From the NCBI RefSeq assembly GCF_017742215.1, contig NZ_JAGHKP010000002.1:124001-188000 (forward strand): 64,000 nt of DNA. Reading direction: 5' to 3'. The stretch's first letter is position 1. Each line of letters opens with the position of its first letter. The notes below the pieces were generated by a model. It saw only the letters and a program-made list of their open reading frames with translations, did no database searches and was not told the DNA's origin. The position numbers and the translations under genes were made by a program. The DNA comes from Chitinophaga chungangae. GTDB taxonomy: Bacteria; Bacteroidota; Bacteroidia; Chitinophagales; Chitinophagaceae. Of the stretch, positions 35,451 to 45,100 are shown piece after piece.

Positions 35451-36522
35451 GACGGGACGTGATTTTTCCTTCGTGGTTGATGATCGTTTCATAACCCGCG
35501 TGTTTCACAACGGCGGTGAACTGCGTGCTGGTGGCTTCGATAACGGGCGTGAGGGGAAGCTCCATCAAATCCAGTGCCCCCAGGTCTTTCGCGTATTGCC
35601 TGTGCTCGCGGCGGTATTGCTGCTGGCGGTAATACACTTCCCAAAGCGCGTTACGTGCGGCTAAGGTAGCGGGCTCATTGAAAGTAACAGGCCCTGATGG
35701 CGATGTGCTGAACTGCAAATATCCCCACCTTTCCGGCGCGTGCATGTTGATGATGCCCTGCGGCGACCAGACCCAGTTGTATTCCGGCGTTCGCGGTATT
35801 TTGACGTATTGGTTTTCCTTCACTTCGGTTTGCCATTGCACGCGGGAGAAATTGATGCGCCACTGGCTGCCGTCCTGCGGTGTGAAGCGGCCGCGGTAAA
35901 AACTGAGCGCGCTGAAGGGGACGGCCATTTCCACCGTCCAGGAACGGTCTTTGTCGCCGGGTTTGTTGAGCGTGCCGTTGACGTGGATGGCCGTGCGCAG
36001 GCCCTTCGTGTCCCAGTTGAGCATGGCGGCGGCGCCGTTGCGGTAAGGTTTGAGCATGAAGAGGTCCATCACCGTGTTCAGCGCATTGATCTCGATCTCG
36101 AAATAATTGTGCGTGTCGCCGTCGGGGTCGATGAATACCTCGAAGTCATTGTCCTGGAAAATGATCGTATCATGCTGGCGCAACCTGCCCCAAACGTCCG
36201 GCTCTTCCAGCTCCGCGAGAATGTAAAGATTCCGTTCGTCCCACAACATTTTTACGCGCGTGCGGTGCAGCGGCGCAGGTTTGTTTTCACCTTCGATGTC
36301 CATAAAATCTTCCGACCATGGCGCGTTCCGCCAGGCGGCTTCATCCGGTCTTCCATCGATCGTTAAAACATATTTTGTTTCAAAACAAATGTAATGACGG
36401 GGCTTTTCTCTAAAAGGCTTAAAGTTTGCAGAAAAGGTTTGCGCTGCAGAAATGGAAACAGCCGCCAGCAATACAGCCAACGTTGCGCTGAAACGAATGA
36501 TAATTCCCCGGTAGGCTCGCAT
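35443..36522 (-). CDS. Carbohydrate-binding family 9-like secreted protein
   Basis: This 359-residue protein has a signal peptide (1-27, ending SAAQ). The mature part matches the family-9-like carbohydrate-binding module fold: YVLTIDGRPDEAAWRNAPWS at the start, VKMLWDERNLYILAELEEPDVW in the middle, and FEVFIDPDGDTHNYFEIEIN, then TWTVEMAVPFSAL-like strands, ending in WRINFSRVQW. It probably binds soluble or insoluble glycan in the periplasm or outside the cell. The C-terminal extension after residue 270 is helical. The 3' end overlaps the GHL10-like gene, which suggests a common transcript. A 103-base gap separates it from the beta-helix gene upstream. Confidence 0.88.
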   Translation of the reverse strand: MRAYRGIIIRFSATLAVLLAAVSISAAQTFSANFKPFREKPRHYICFETKYVLTIDGRPDEAAWRNAPWSEDFMDIEGENKPAPLHRTRVKMLWDERNLYILAELEEPDVWGRLRQHDTIIFQDNDFEVFIDPDGDTHNYFEIEINALNTVMDLFMLKPYRNGAAAMLNWDTKGLRTAIHVNGTLNKPGDKDRSWTVEMAVPFSALSFYRGRFTPQDGSQWRINFSRVQWQTEVKENQYVKIPRTPEYNWVWSPQGIINMHAPERWGYLQFSTSPSGPVTFNEPATLAARNALWEVYYRQQQYRREHRQYAKDLGALDLMELPLTPVIEATSTQFTAVVKHAGYETIINHEGKITSRHE

Positions 36523-36576
36523 AGGTTTAAATATAACGATTCGGGGGCATCCACGGTTGTTAATCTGGATAAGCGG

Positions 36577-36606
36577 AAAGGCCGCCCCTGTGCAGAGACG
36601 GCCCTT
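36577..36606 (-). terminator. Weak hairpin after beta-helix gene
   Basis: GGCCG (36580-36584) pairs with CGGCC (36599-36603), flanked by AAA and CTT. The loop is long and part of the stem mismatched. It lies between the beta-helix gene stop (36626) and the CBM9-like gene start (36522), and may separate or attenuate the two. Confidence 0.4.
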
Positions 36607-36625
36607 CCATTATTTTCTCATTTCC

Positions 36626-38149
36626 TTATTTTTTCTTCGCCTGCCGTTGCTTCAGCTGTGCAAAATACAACGACCGCGGCATCAGCCCGTCCTGGTTCTG
36701 GCCTTCCCATATGCCGTCCGGCCTGCCTTTCAGCCGGCCTTGTACTTTTTCGCCTTTGAGGCCGATCGCGTAGTTGTTGCCGGAAGCCCAGGGGTTCTGG
36801 ATGGCGGCGGATTTCACGGTGCAGTTCCAGATCACCTGTGTAACGCCTGCCCAGCCATGGCCGCTCCCCCAGTTGCCGCGGTCCTGCACGTTGATCTCGC
36901 CGTCGGTCACGATGTTGTCGTACAACGTGCCGCTGGCCCAGCGGTGATGCGGGCCGATGTCTGCATGCGTGCGTTTGGCGGTGCAGTTCACGAACACGTT
37001 CGGGCCGCAGGTGATGGCGCCGGTAACGAAGTCGTGGCGGCCGTCTGTAGCGTGGCAGTCCACGAACAGGTTGAGCTGGCCGTCGTTGTTGAAAGAATAA
37101 CGGCGGCTGCCGGTGATGATCGATTTATGATCGAAGCAGTTGCTGCCGGTAACCGTCACATTTTTCGCGCCGCGCCGGAGGTTTACGCAGCTGTAACCGA
37201 AATACCGCGCTGTTACCTGTTTCACCCAGCAATGTTCCGCCTTGTCTATTGAAATCGCGTCCCAGCCGTGGTTTTCGGCGGTATCCGATTCAAAAACCGA
37301 TTCGCAGGTAAGATTTTCGATGCCGCATTCTGAAATCCGGCCTTCGAAAGTGTATTTGTACAAAGCCCCGCCGCCGTATTTCGTTTCCATTGCCATTACC
37401 ACCGGGATGTTGAGGAATACTTTATTGCCTTCCACTTTTACGACGGTCCTTTCATAACGGAGATCGTAAGCGGAGGGCTGCCATTGTTTCGTGCCGCTCC
37501 GCGCCTCGATCTGGTCCATTTTGATATCGGTGATCCATTGCGCTGTGCCGGGCCGGAAAAGGATCACTTTATCCCCCGCTTTAAACGGCGAAGCATTTTT
37601 CACTTCGAAAGAAAAGGCTCCTACCGGAACGTACGCATCGATAATGTCGGTTCGCGTGCCGGGTACTTCTTTGATCTCTCCCTGCCCGGAAACCCGTATG
37701 AGCGAGACCTGCCTGTTCGCCGTAGCGATCAGTTTCGTTCCTTCTTCGCCGCGAAGCACAATGCCGCCGGCGTTGATGTTGATGTGATCGGGAATCTTGT
37801 AATCGCCTTTACGAAGCAGTATCGCACCGCGGAACCCGTTCTTATCCGGCGTTCGTTTCGACACTTCGTCTATCGCCTGCTGGATGACGGTCTGGTCGTT
37901 GTCCGTTCCGGTGGGATTCACTTCTTTTACAACCGGGAGCACCGGGAGTTTGTTCCCTCCGTAACGATACCCCACCATACTGAAGTCCGGGATAACATTC
38001 CCTTTTTCGTCGGGAACGTACTCCAGTTTTTCTCCTTTTAATTTAATGAATTTGCTTTCCCATTCCTTCGGTTTGGGCGCAAAAAAAGTGAAAGCCGCGG
38101 CGCTGAGCATGATAGCCGGCACGAAGGCTTTTTTCGCAAAATTGTTCAT
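36626..38149 (-). CDS. Pectate-lyase-superfamily beta-helix protein, exported
   Basis: The ATG at 38149 gives 507 residues with an export signal (MNNFAKKAFVPAIMLSAAAF). The mature part begins with the pectate-lyase-3 pattern VNPTGTDNDQTVIQQAIDEV and GAILLRKGDYKI, then many short beta-strand rungs with Asn ladders (FGYSCVNLRRGAKNVTVTGSNC), typical of a right-handed parallel beta-helix. Such proteins are polysaccharide lyases or hydrolases, often on pectin or uronic-acid polymers. No catalytic triad can be fixed by eye. It is divergent from the six-hairpin protein gene (124-base gap) and next to the CBM9/GHL10 pair. The cluster suggests plant or microbial glycan use. Confidence 0.78.
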   Translation of the reverse strand: MNNFAKKAFVPAIMLSAAAFTFFAPKPKEWESKFIKLKGEKLEYVPDEKGNVIPDFSMVGYRYGGNKLPVLPVVKEVNPTGTDNDQTVIQQAIDEVSKRTPDKNGFRGAILLRKGDYKIPDHININAGGIVLRGEEGTKLIATANRQVSLIRVSGQGEIKEVPGTRTDIIDAYVPVGAFSFEVKNASPFKAGDKVILFRPGTAQWITDIKMDQIEARSGTKQWQPSAYDLRYERTVVKVEGNKVFLNIPVVMAMETKYGGGALYKYTFEGRISECGIENLTCESVFESDTAENHGWDAISIDKAEHCWVKQVTARYFGYSCVNLRRGAKNVTVTGSNCFDHKSIITGSRRYSFNNDGQLNLFVDCHATDGRHDFVTGAITCGPNVFVNCTAKRTHADIGPHHRWASGTLYDNIVTDGEINVQDRGNWGSGHGWAGVTQVIWNCTVKSAAIQNPWASGNNYAIGLKGEKVQGRLKGRPDGIWEGQNQDGLMPRSLYFAQLKQRQAKKK

Positions 38150-38273
38150 AACATGGATTTCTTGTTGATTATTTCTATATTGTCCGTAGCCACAGACCTG
38201 AAACGGTCGAAATATAGTCATTTTCCACGTCAGCAGCAGTTCATTTTATTTAAACGAAAATAAAAACACACGC

Positions 38274-40340
38274 ATGAAATTGCTGTCTGCAAAGCACGCC
38301 TTTTTTTCCGCCGCTTTTCTTCTCTTTGCGACTTTTACTTTTGCACAAACCGTTTTACCTGTCCAGCAGGACCGCTGGACGATCCAGCCAGACGGCAGCA
38401 TCCGCTGGGATGTGAACGGCCGGCTGCCGCATACCGATCATATTGAAATGAGCGGCGAAAAAGTGTCGCTCTGGGTGCGTTACGGGCTGGACAGCAGCGG
38501 CCGTTCCGATGTTTTCCGCACCGTCGTGTTCCCCACTTTCCGCATGCTGCCCGACGCTACGCGCTCGCACATCAGTTCGTCTTTCACGGACGCCGATCTT
38601 CCCAAATTTTATGTGAACAACCGCCTGGTGAACATGGAGCTGATCAAAAACGGGCCGGGGCGAAACGGAGAGCTTTCGTACAACGTAAAAAATTATGGGC
38701 AGTCCGGCATCATGCGCATCGGCGCGCAGGCGGGCACGCCCGCGCTGGTAAACATCGGGCGGAGCCTATACCCTTCTGTGGACAAACCCATGGCGCTGGA
38801 AACCTTCACGTTCAAAAACGTTACGGACCAACCGGTGACCGTGAGCATGGAATACCTGCGTAAAGAAACCAGGACCGATGCGAAACGCAGTAAAACGGCG
38901 CAGCATTCGATCATCACGGGTTCGGTGAACGACGGCAGCCAGACCCTGGCGCCGGGGCAAACCGCCAGCTTCAGCGTGTTTTATCTTGCAACAGACACGC
39001 CCGGCAATCTTCCGCCTATCGATCCGCAAGCGGAAGAAAACGCCCGCGCACAGCGGGTTGCGGGCATTAAAGAAAAATTGCGGCTGGAAACGCCCGACCA
39101 AATCCTGAACACCGCATTCGCATTCGCCAAACTGCGCGCAACGGAAAGCATTTTCAAAACAAAAGGCGGCTACATGCACGGACCCGGCGGACTGGCATAC
39201 TACGCGGCCATCTGGGCGAACGACCAGGCCGAATACATCAACCCGTTTTTCGCTTTCCTCGGCGACCGCACCGGCAATCTCTCCGCGATGAACGCTTACC
39301 GGCATTTCGCGCGATTCATGAACGATAACTACAAGCCTATTCCCAGCTCCATCGTAGCGGAAGGCGACGCCACATGGCACGGCGCGAAAGACCGCGGCGA
39401 CCAGGCCATGATCGCTTACGGCGCATCGCGATATGCGCTGACGTTCGGCAATGCGGATTCCGCAAAAGTGCTGTGGCCGCTGATCGAATGGTGCCTGGAA
39501 TACAGCCGCCGCAAACTCAACGACCGGGGCGTGGTGAATTCGGACAGCGATGAGCTGGAAAACCGTTTTTCCGCGGGCAAGGCCAATCTTTCCACCAACA
39601 TTCTTTATTACGACGCGCTACGGTCCGCCGCCATGCTGGGCCAACAGCTGGGCAAACCGTCCGCGCAAACCGCGGGTTACGTGAAGCAGGCGGCCGCTTT
39701 GCGCGCGAACATCGAAAAATATTTCGGCGCGAACGTGGAAGGATTTGAAACGTACCGTTATCACGAAGGGCTGGAAAAACTCCGCGCCTGGATCTGCCTG
39801 CCGCTCACCGTCGGCATCATGGACCGGAAAGAAGGAACCATAGCGGCGCTCTTCTCCCCGCGTTTATGGACGGCGGACGGACTTGCCACCGAAGCGGGCA
39901 AAGGCACATTCTGGGACCGTTCCACGCTATATGCCCTGCGCGGCGTGCTGCAATCCGGCGAAACGGAAAAAGCGATGGACTTCATCCGTTATTATTCGCG
40001 CCGCAGGCTGCTGGGCGAACATGTACCTTATCCCGTGGAAGCATATCCTGAAGGCAACCAGCGGCATTTGTCCGCCGAAAGCGGGCTGTATTGCCGCATT
40101 TACACGGAAGGCCTTTTCGGCATGAGGCCCACCGGCTTCACTTCGTTCGACTGCACGCCGCGCCTGCCCAAAGACTGGAACAACATGGCGTTGCGCAGCA
40201 TCAGCGCTTTCGGTCAGGTGTTCGATCTTGAAGTAACGAGGGGCGCCAAAGGCAAACTGGACGTTGTGGTGAAAAAAGAGAATGGTGCCGTAAAAAAATA
40301 TTCGGTGAAAGATGGCGGAACACTGGCGGTTAAATTATAA
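38274..40340 (+). CDS. Secreted six-hairpin glycosidase-like protein
   Basis: This 688-residue protein has a signal peptide (1-24, ending FAQ). Residues about 25-255 are a beta-rich domain, and about 275-640 are alpha-helical with repeats that look like an (alpha/alpha)6 barrel, as in six-hairpin glycosidases (for example YYAAIWANDQAEYIN, GDATWHGAKDRGDQAMIAYG and FWDRSTLYALRGVL). The last 60 residues form a small beta domain. It resembles glycosidases of uncharacterised substrate. Acidic residues in WANDQAE and GDATW are candidate catalytic residues by position. It points away from the beta-helix gene and towards the SusD gene, with a GC-rich terminator in between. Confidence 0.72.
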   Translation: MKLLSAKHAFFSAAFLLFATFTFAQTVLPVQQDRWTIQPDGSIRWDVNGRLPHTDHIEMSGEKVSLWVRYGLDSSGRSDVFRTVVFPTFRMLPDATRSHISSSFTDADLPKFYVNNRLVNMELIKNGPGRNGELSYNVKNYGQSGIMRIGAQAGTPALVNIGRSLYPSVDKPMALETFTFKNVTDQPVTVSMEYLRKETRTDAKRSKTAQHSIITGSVNDGSQTLAPGQTASFSVFYLATDTPGNLPPIDPQAEENARAQRVAGIKEKLRLETPDQILNTAFAFAKLRATESIFKTKGGYMHGPGGLAYYAAIWANDQAEYINPFFAFLGDRTGNLSAMNAYRHFARFMNDNYKPIPSSIVAEGDATWHGAKDRGDQAMIAYGASRYALTFGNADSAKVLWPLIEWCLEYSRRKLNDRGVVNSDSDELENRFSAGKANLSTNILYYDALRSAAMLGQQLGKPSAQTAGYVKQAAALRANIEKYFGANVEGFETYRYHEGLEKLRAWICLPLTVGIMDRKEGTIAALFSPRLWTADGLATEAGKGTFWDRSTLYALRGVLQSGETEKAMDFIRYYSRRRLLGEHVPYPVEAYPEGNQRHLSAESGLYCRIYTEGLFGMRPTGFTSFDCTPRLPKDWNNMALRSISAFGQVFDLEVTRGAKGKLDVVVKKENGAVKKYSVKDGGTLAVKL

Positions 40341-40353
40341 GGAACAACAGATT

Positions 40354-40383
40354 AAAAAAAGGCCGGCCGGCCGGCCAGCCCTT
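40354..40383. terminator. GC-rich bidirectional terminator with (GGCC)4 tract
   Basis: An A-run, four uninterrupted GGCC units (40361-40376), then AGCCCTTT form a strong imperfect hairpin between convergent genes. The A-run and T-run flank it on either side, so it can stop transcripts from the glycosidase-like gene (plus) and SusD (minus). The exact stem is ambiguous because GGCC is self-complementary and can slip. Confidence 0.7.
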
Positions 40384-40405
40384 TATCTATCGCTGTAGTA
40401 CGTGA

Positions 40406-42004
40406 TCAGTAGTTCGGGTTCTGCGACAATTTCCCGTTGATGTCGATCTCTTTCTGCGGAACTGGCCAAACGTAGTGAATGGTCGCGTCGAAGAGGCGGC
40501 TTTCCACCAGCTGGTGATCCGCGGTGAAAGTAACTTTGCCGGTATTGGCGTCTACTTTCCCTTGTCTTGCGCCGTACACGTTTCCTTTTCTTACTTCATC
40601 GCCGATCTTCCAGCGTTTGATGTCGTACCAGCGGAGGCCTTCCAGCGCCAGTTCTACCCTTCTTTCCCTGCGCACCAGCGTTCTCAGGGTTGGCTGACTG
40701 TTGTAAACGAGGCGGTCTACCACGGGCATGCCGGCGCGGGCCCTGATCTTGTCGAGCGCGTCGTACACGGTGGCATCTATCGAGCCGGTCTCGATCTTCG
40801 ATTCGGCGTACATCAGCAGCACGTCCGCATACCGGATGATGATCATGTTCAGACCGGTGTTCCACATATCCGTGTAGTCGGAAAGGTTAGAGATGAATTT
40901 CTTCGGGAGATAGCCGGTCTTGGAGTTATTGTCTCCCAGCATAAAATCTCCCGAAGCGGGATCGATCGGGTTGTAATATTTCCCGTCGTACATCTGCCCC
41001 GGGTAAACAATGCTGGCTGAAAGGCGCGGGTCGCGGTTGGCGTACGGATCGTTTGCATTGTAGCCGGACGTGGGGTCCGTGATCAGCTTGCCGTTCTTCA
41101 TTTCATAAGCGTCCACCAAAGCCTGCGTGGGGTCCACGCTGCTCCAGCCGCCTGAAGACGAAGTAGGCATGATGCCGATGTTGCCGTTCGGGTAATCGTT
41201 TTCCTTGTACTGCATGTCAAGGATCACTTCGGTGTTATTTTCATTCTGGATACGGAAAAGATCCTGGTAGCTGGCCGCCGGGCTGGAAGTGTTCCGGAAA
41301 AGATCGTAGCCGAGGCCCATCACTTTCTGGCAATCTTCGATACAACCGGCGTAATTGCCCATGTACAGCTCCAGCCTGGCGCGCAGCGCGTATGCGGCGC
41401 CGCGGGTGATGCGGCCCACGTCCGCGCCGGAATACGAAGGTTCCAGCTGCGGCGCGATGGCGGCAAGCTCGTCGAGCACATATTTCTGCACTTCGGCAAC
41501 GGGCGTGCGGGTTACGGCGTTGGCCTCCGTAGGCGTCAGCGTGTTGGTCACCAGCGGCACGTCGCCGTACAGCTGCGTAAGCGTGTAATATTGATACGCT
41601 CTCAGGAAACGCGCTTCAGCCTTAAAACGGGTCTTGAGCGTTTCGTCCATTGGCGTTTTGTCCACGTTCTCGAGGAACCAGTTGCATTTCTGGATGGTTT
41701 TGAAATTCCAGCGGTTGGTCACGTTGCCGTCTGAAGGTGTGAGCGATCCGTTGCCGATGTTCATGTACCCTTCCCAGAGAAACTGGCTGTAAGCGTTGTC
41801 AGACGCGCAATCCATGTAAATCACGTTGTAGCTGTCTTCCCAGTCGCGGTAACATCCGTTGAGCGCGGCGCGGGCGTCGGCTTCGGAGGTCCAGAGGGAT
41901 TCGTTGCTGTAAGCGTCTTCCGGCGTACGGTCCAGGAAGTCTTTGTTACATGCGGTCAATAACGTGCCTGAAATGGCTATGAGATAAAATAATTTCCTTT
42001 TCAT
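40406..42004 (-). CDS. SusD/RagB-family outer-membrane lipoprotein
   Basis: This 532-residue lipoprotein has a signal ending in LLTAC. It shows the SusD motif DFLDRTPEDAYSNESLW, a helical TPR-like region (RFLRAYQYYTLTQLYGDVPLVTN) and the C-terminal RRVELALEGLRWYDIKRWKIGDE signature. It lies 130 bases after the STN-SusC stop on the same strand, a wider gap than for the other pairs here. Three secreted carbohydrate-active genes lie on the far side of the terminator, with the beta-helix, CBM9 and GHL10 genes. A glycan ligand is therefore the best guess. Confidence 0.95.
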   Translation of the reverse strand: MKRKLFYLIAISGTLLTACNKDFLDRTPEDAYSNESLWTSEADARAALNGCYRDWEDSYNVIYMDCASDNAYSQFLWEGYMNIGNGSLTPSDGNVTNRWNFKTIQKCNWFLENVDKTPMDETLKTRFKAEARFLRAYQYYTLTQLYGDVPLVTNTLTPTEANAVTRTPVAEVQKYVLDELAAIAPQLEPSYSGADVGRITRGAAYALRARLELYMGNYAGCIEDCQKVMGLGYDLFRNTSSPAASYQDLFRIQNENNTEVILDMQYKENDYPNGNIGIMPTSSSGGWSSVDPTQALVDAYEMKNGKLITDPTSGYNANDPYANRDPRLSASIVYPGQMYDGKYYNPIDPASGDFMLGDNNSKTGYLPKKFISNLSDYTDMWNTGLNMIIIRYADVLLMYAESKIETGSIDATVYDALDKIRARAGMPVVDRLVYNSQPTLRTLVRRERRVELALEGLRWYDIKRWKIGDEVRKGNVYGARQGKVDANTGKVTFTADHQLVESRLFDATIHYVWPVPQKEIDINGKLSQNPNY

Positions 42005-42134
42005 CCGTTAATATTTTTCTTTTAATTGTCTCGCTCACAAAGTCTTTTTAGTCTCTGTGAACGCATTCGCCTGTTTGGCGGATGGAACCCCGCATTGGCA
42101 TGCCCGGTTTCATCGTGTTCGTTTTTTGCTGGCC

Positions 42135-45100
42135 TTAAAAAGTTACGTTTAAGCCTACAGTGTTCACTTTCACCTGCGGATAATAATAAATGCTGCTGGT
42201 GGAAGGCGCTTCCGGGTCTATCCAGTTGTAAAGACCGCTGAAAGTGAGAATGTTCTGGCCGCTGTAATACACCCGCGCTTTTTTGATCCCGATCCTGTCG
42301 AGCAGGCCCTGCGGAAGCGTATAACCGATCTGCAGGTTTTTCAGGCGCAGGTACGACGCATCTTTCACCCAGAAGGAAGAAGGCATGCTGGAAGGATCGT
42401 TCTGCTGCTGCGTAGAAAGCACTCTCGGCAGGGAAGCGCCGGTATTCGCATCGGTCCAGGTGTCGAGCATCGCGGAAGTAGGTTTGCCTGAGCTTGTGCT
42501 GATCGTTCCCACCTTGCCCGCATCGATGTAGGTTTTTACGCCGGCCGCGCCCTGGAAGAAGATGGTCATGTCCACGCTTTTCCAGGAACCGCCAAGGTTC
42601 AGGCCGTAAGTGATCTTGGGGTAATAGTTGCCCAGAAATTCCTTGTCTTTCGTATCGATCACTTTATCGCCGTTCAGGTCTTTATATTTCAGGTCGCCGG
42701 GTTGTGTGTTGGCGGATTGTTTGGCGTGGCCGGCGATCTCTTCTTTCGACTGGAAGATGCCTTCGGCCACATAACCCCACAGCGCGTTGATGGGCAGCCC
42801 TTCCTGTTTGATGGTGTAGCCGCTGGGCCCTTCGGAAACGTAGTCAACAATTTTGTTGTCGATGAAAGAAGCGTTGGCGGTGGCGTTCCAGGAGAAGTCG
42901 CCTTTGCTGTCGTTATAGCCTGCGGTGAACTCCCAGCCTTTGTTCTGCACCTTGCCCGCGTTCTGCGTAGGCGCTTCGAGGCCGTAAGTAGCGCCGATAG
43001 GCAGTTTGATGAGGATGCCGCGGGTGTCTTTTTTGAACCAGTCCGCCGTCAGCGTAAATTTTCCGCCGAGGAAAGCCGCGTCGATGCCAACGTTGGTCTC
43101 CGCCGTGGTTTCCCACATCACCATCGGGTTAGCCCCGTTCACCGGCGCAATGCCGTTGGCGATGATGGCGGCGGTGCCGCCGAAGGTGTAGTTCTGCCCT
43201 GCGTTAAACGTGGGCAGGTACGGGTAAAACGGCGTGGAGGGATAATCCGTATTGTCTGACAATATCTGGTTGCCCAGCTCGCCCCACGAAGCCCTGAGCT
43301 TCAGCGCGCTCACCGTTTGTTTCAGCGGCGTGAAGAAGTTTTCCCGGTCGATGTTCCAGCCGGCGGAGAAAGAAGGGAAATTGCTCCAGCGGTTGTCCGG
43401 CGAAAAACGGGAAGAACCGTCGCGGCGGATGTTCGCTTCAAAAAGATATTTGCCGTCGAAGTCGTAGTTGATACGCCCGAAATAAGAACGCAGCGCGGCT
43501 TCGTAAGCATACCCTTCCGCGCGCTGACCGTCCTGCGAGCCGAGGTTTACCTGGCCCAGCTGGTTGTTGAGCAGGTTTTTACGGTAACCTTCGTTGAAGG
43601 TGTATTTCGTGTATTCCTGGAAATAACCGGCCATGGCTTTCAGGTTATGTTTGCCGAAAGTGCGCGTGTAGTCCAGCAGGTGCTGGAAGGTCACCACGTT
43701 GCTGGTCGTATTGCCGTCTGTAACGGAGTTGGGGCCCTGGTAGAAAGTAGGGGCGCCCTGTGCGTTGAAATATTGAATGTCTGCCACGAACGATTTTGTT
43801 TGCCCGGTACGCATGGTGTAGGCAACGGAAGGTTTGAAATGCAGCCCTTCCAGGATCTCCAGGTCCGCGCCCACATTGCCGAGCAGGTCCGCATAGTTTT
43901 CGCGGCCGTAGCTGGGCGATTCCAGCCATGCGGCCGGGTTGCCGTCGCCGATGCTGCCGTAGTGGCCGTTCGCATATTTGTACGGAACGATGGGCGAAAT
44001 GCGGTTGAACTGGCGGATGATCTGCGTAAAGTCCGGCACGCCGGGATAACTTGCCTGCGGTTCTTTGGTGATGGAATACGTGTACGCCAGGTTGCCGTAT
44101 ACTTTCAGCCGGTCGGTCAGGTTCTGGCTGATGTTGAAACGCGTGGTATAACGTTTGGCGTTGGTTTCTTTCATGATCCCGTTCTGGTCGTACATGCCGA
44201 GGGAAAACGAATACTGGCTTTTATCGGAACCTCCGCTTACGCCGAGGTAATAGTTCTGCTGGATGCCGTTGCCTTTGTAGGCGAGGTCCAGCCAGTCCGT
44301 GTTCGGGTAATTAAACGGATCGGAGCCGTCGCGGAATTTGCTGATCTCCGCATCGGTGTAACGCACCGGTTTGCCTTCGTTTTTCAGCGCCTGGTTGTAC
44401 AAAGTGGCGGCCTGCCACGAAGGAAGGAAGTCCGGCAGCGCGGTGGCGTTCTGTTTGCCGACATAGGTGTTGAACGTGATCTGCGGCGCGCCTTTTTTTC
44501 CTTTTTTGGTGGTGATGAGTATCACGCCGTTAGCGGCGCGGGAACCGTAGATGGCGGCGGATGCCGCGTCTTTCAGTACGGAAATGGTTTCAATATCGTC
44601 CGGGTTCACATTGTTCATGGATGAAATAACACCATCCACCATTACCATGGCGTTGCTGTTATTGAGGGTGCCGATGCCGCGCACGCGGATGGTGCCGCCG
44701 TCTTTACCGGGCTGGCCGCTGCTGGCCGCGGTTACCGCCACGCCGGCCATGGTGCCCTGCAATGCGTTGGAAACGCTGGTCACGGGCCTGTTTTCCAGCT
44801 GTTTGGAATTGACGGTGGCCACGGAACCTGTCAGGTTCACTTTTTTCTGCACGCCGTAACCCACAACCACCACCTGTTCCAGTTCACTCTGTTTGGTTTG
44901 CAGCACTACGGAAATTTCTTCCCGGGTAACGGCGATCTCCTTGCTTTCGAAACCCAGCAGGGAAACGATGAGCACGGAATTGAGGTCCGCTTCGAGCTGG
45001 AAAGCGCCGTTGGCATCGGTAAGGCTCCCTTTCTGGGTGCCTTTGATCATTACCGCCGCACCGATCAAAGGTGCGCCGGTCTCGTCTTTCACAGTTCCCC

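Noticed and set aside
42035..42060. TCACA/TGTGA inverted repeat between SusC and SusD
   Set aside because: It is in the reverse order of a CRP site, has a 16-base spacer and lies inside an operon, so a regulator site is not supported.
43317..44624. 435-residue plus-strand frame opposite the second STN-SusC gene
   Set aside because: It is antisense to the plug and barrel of a clear SusC and has no domain-like features.
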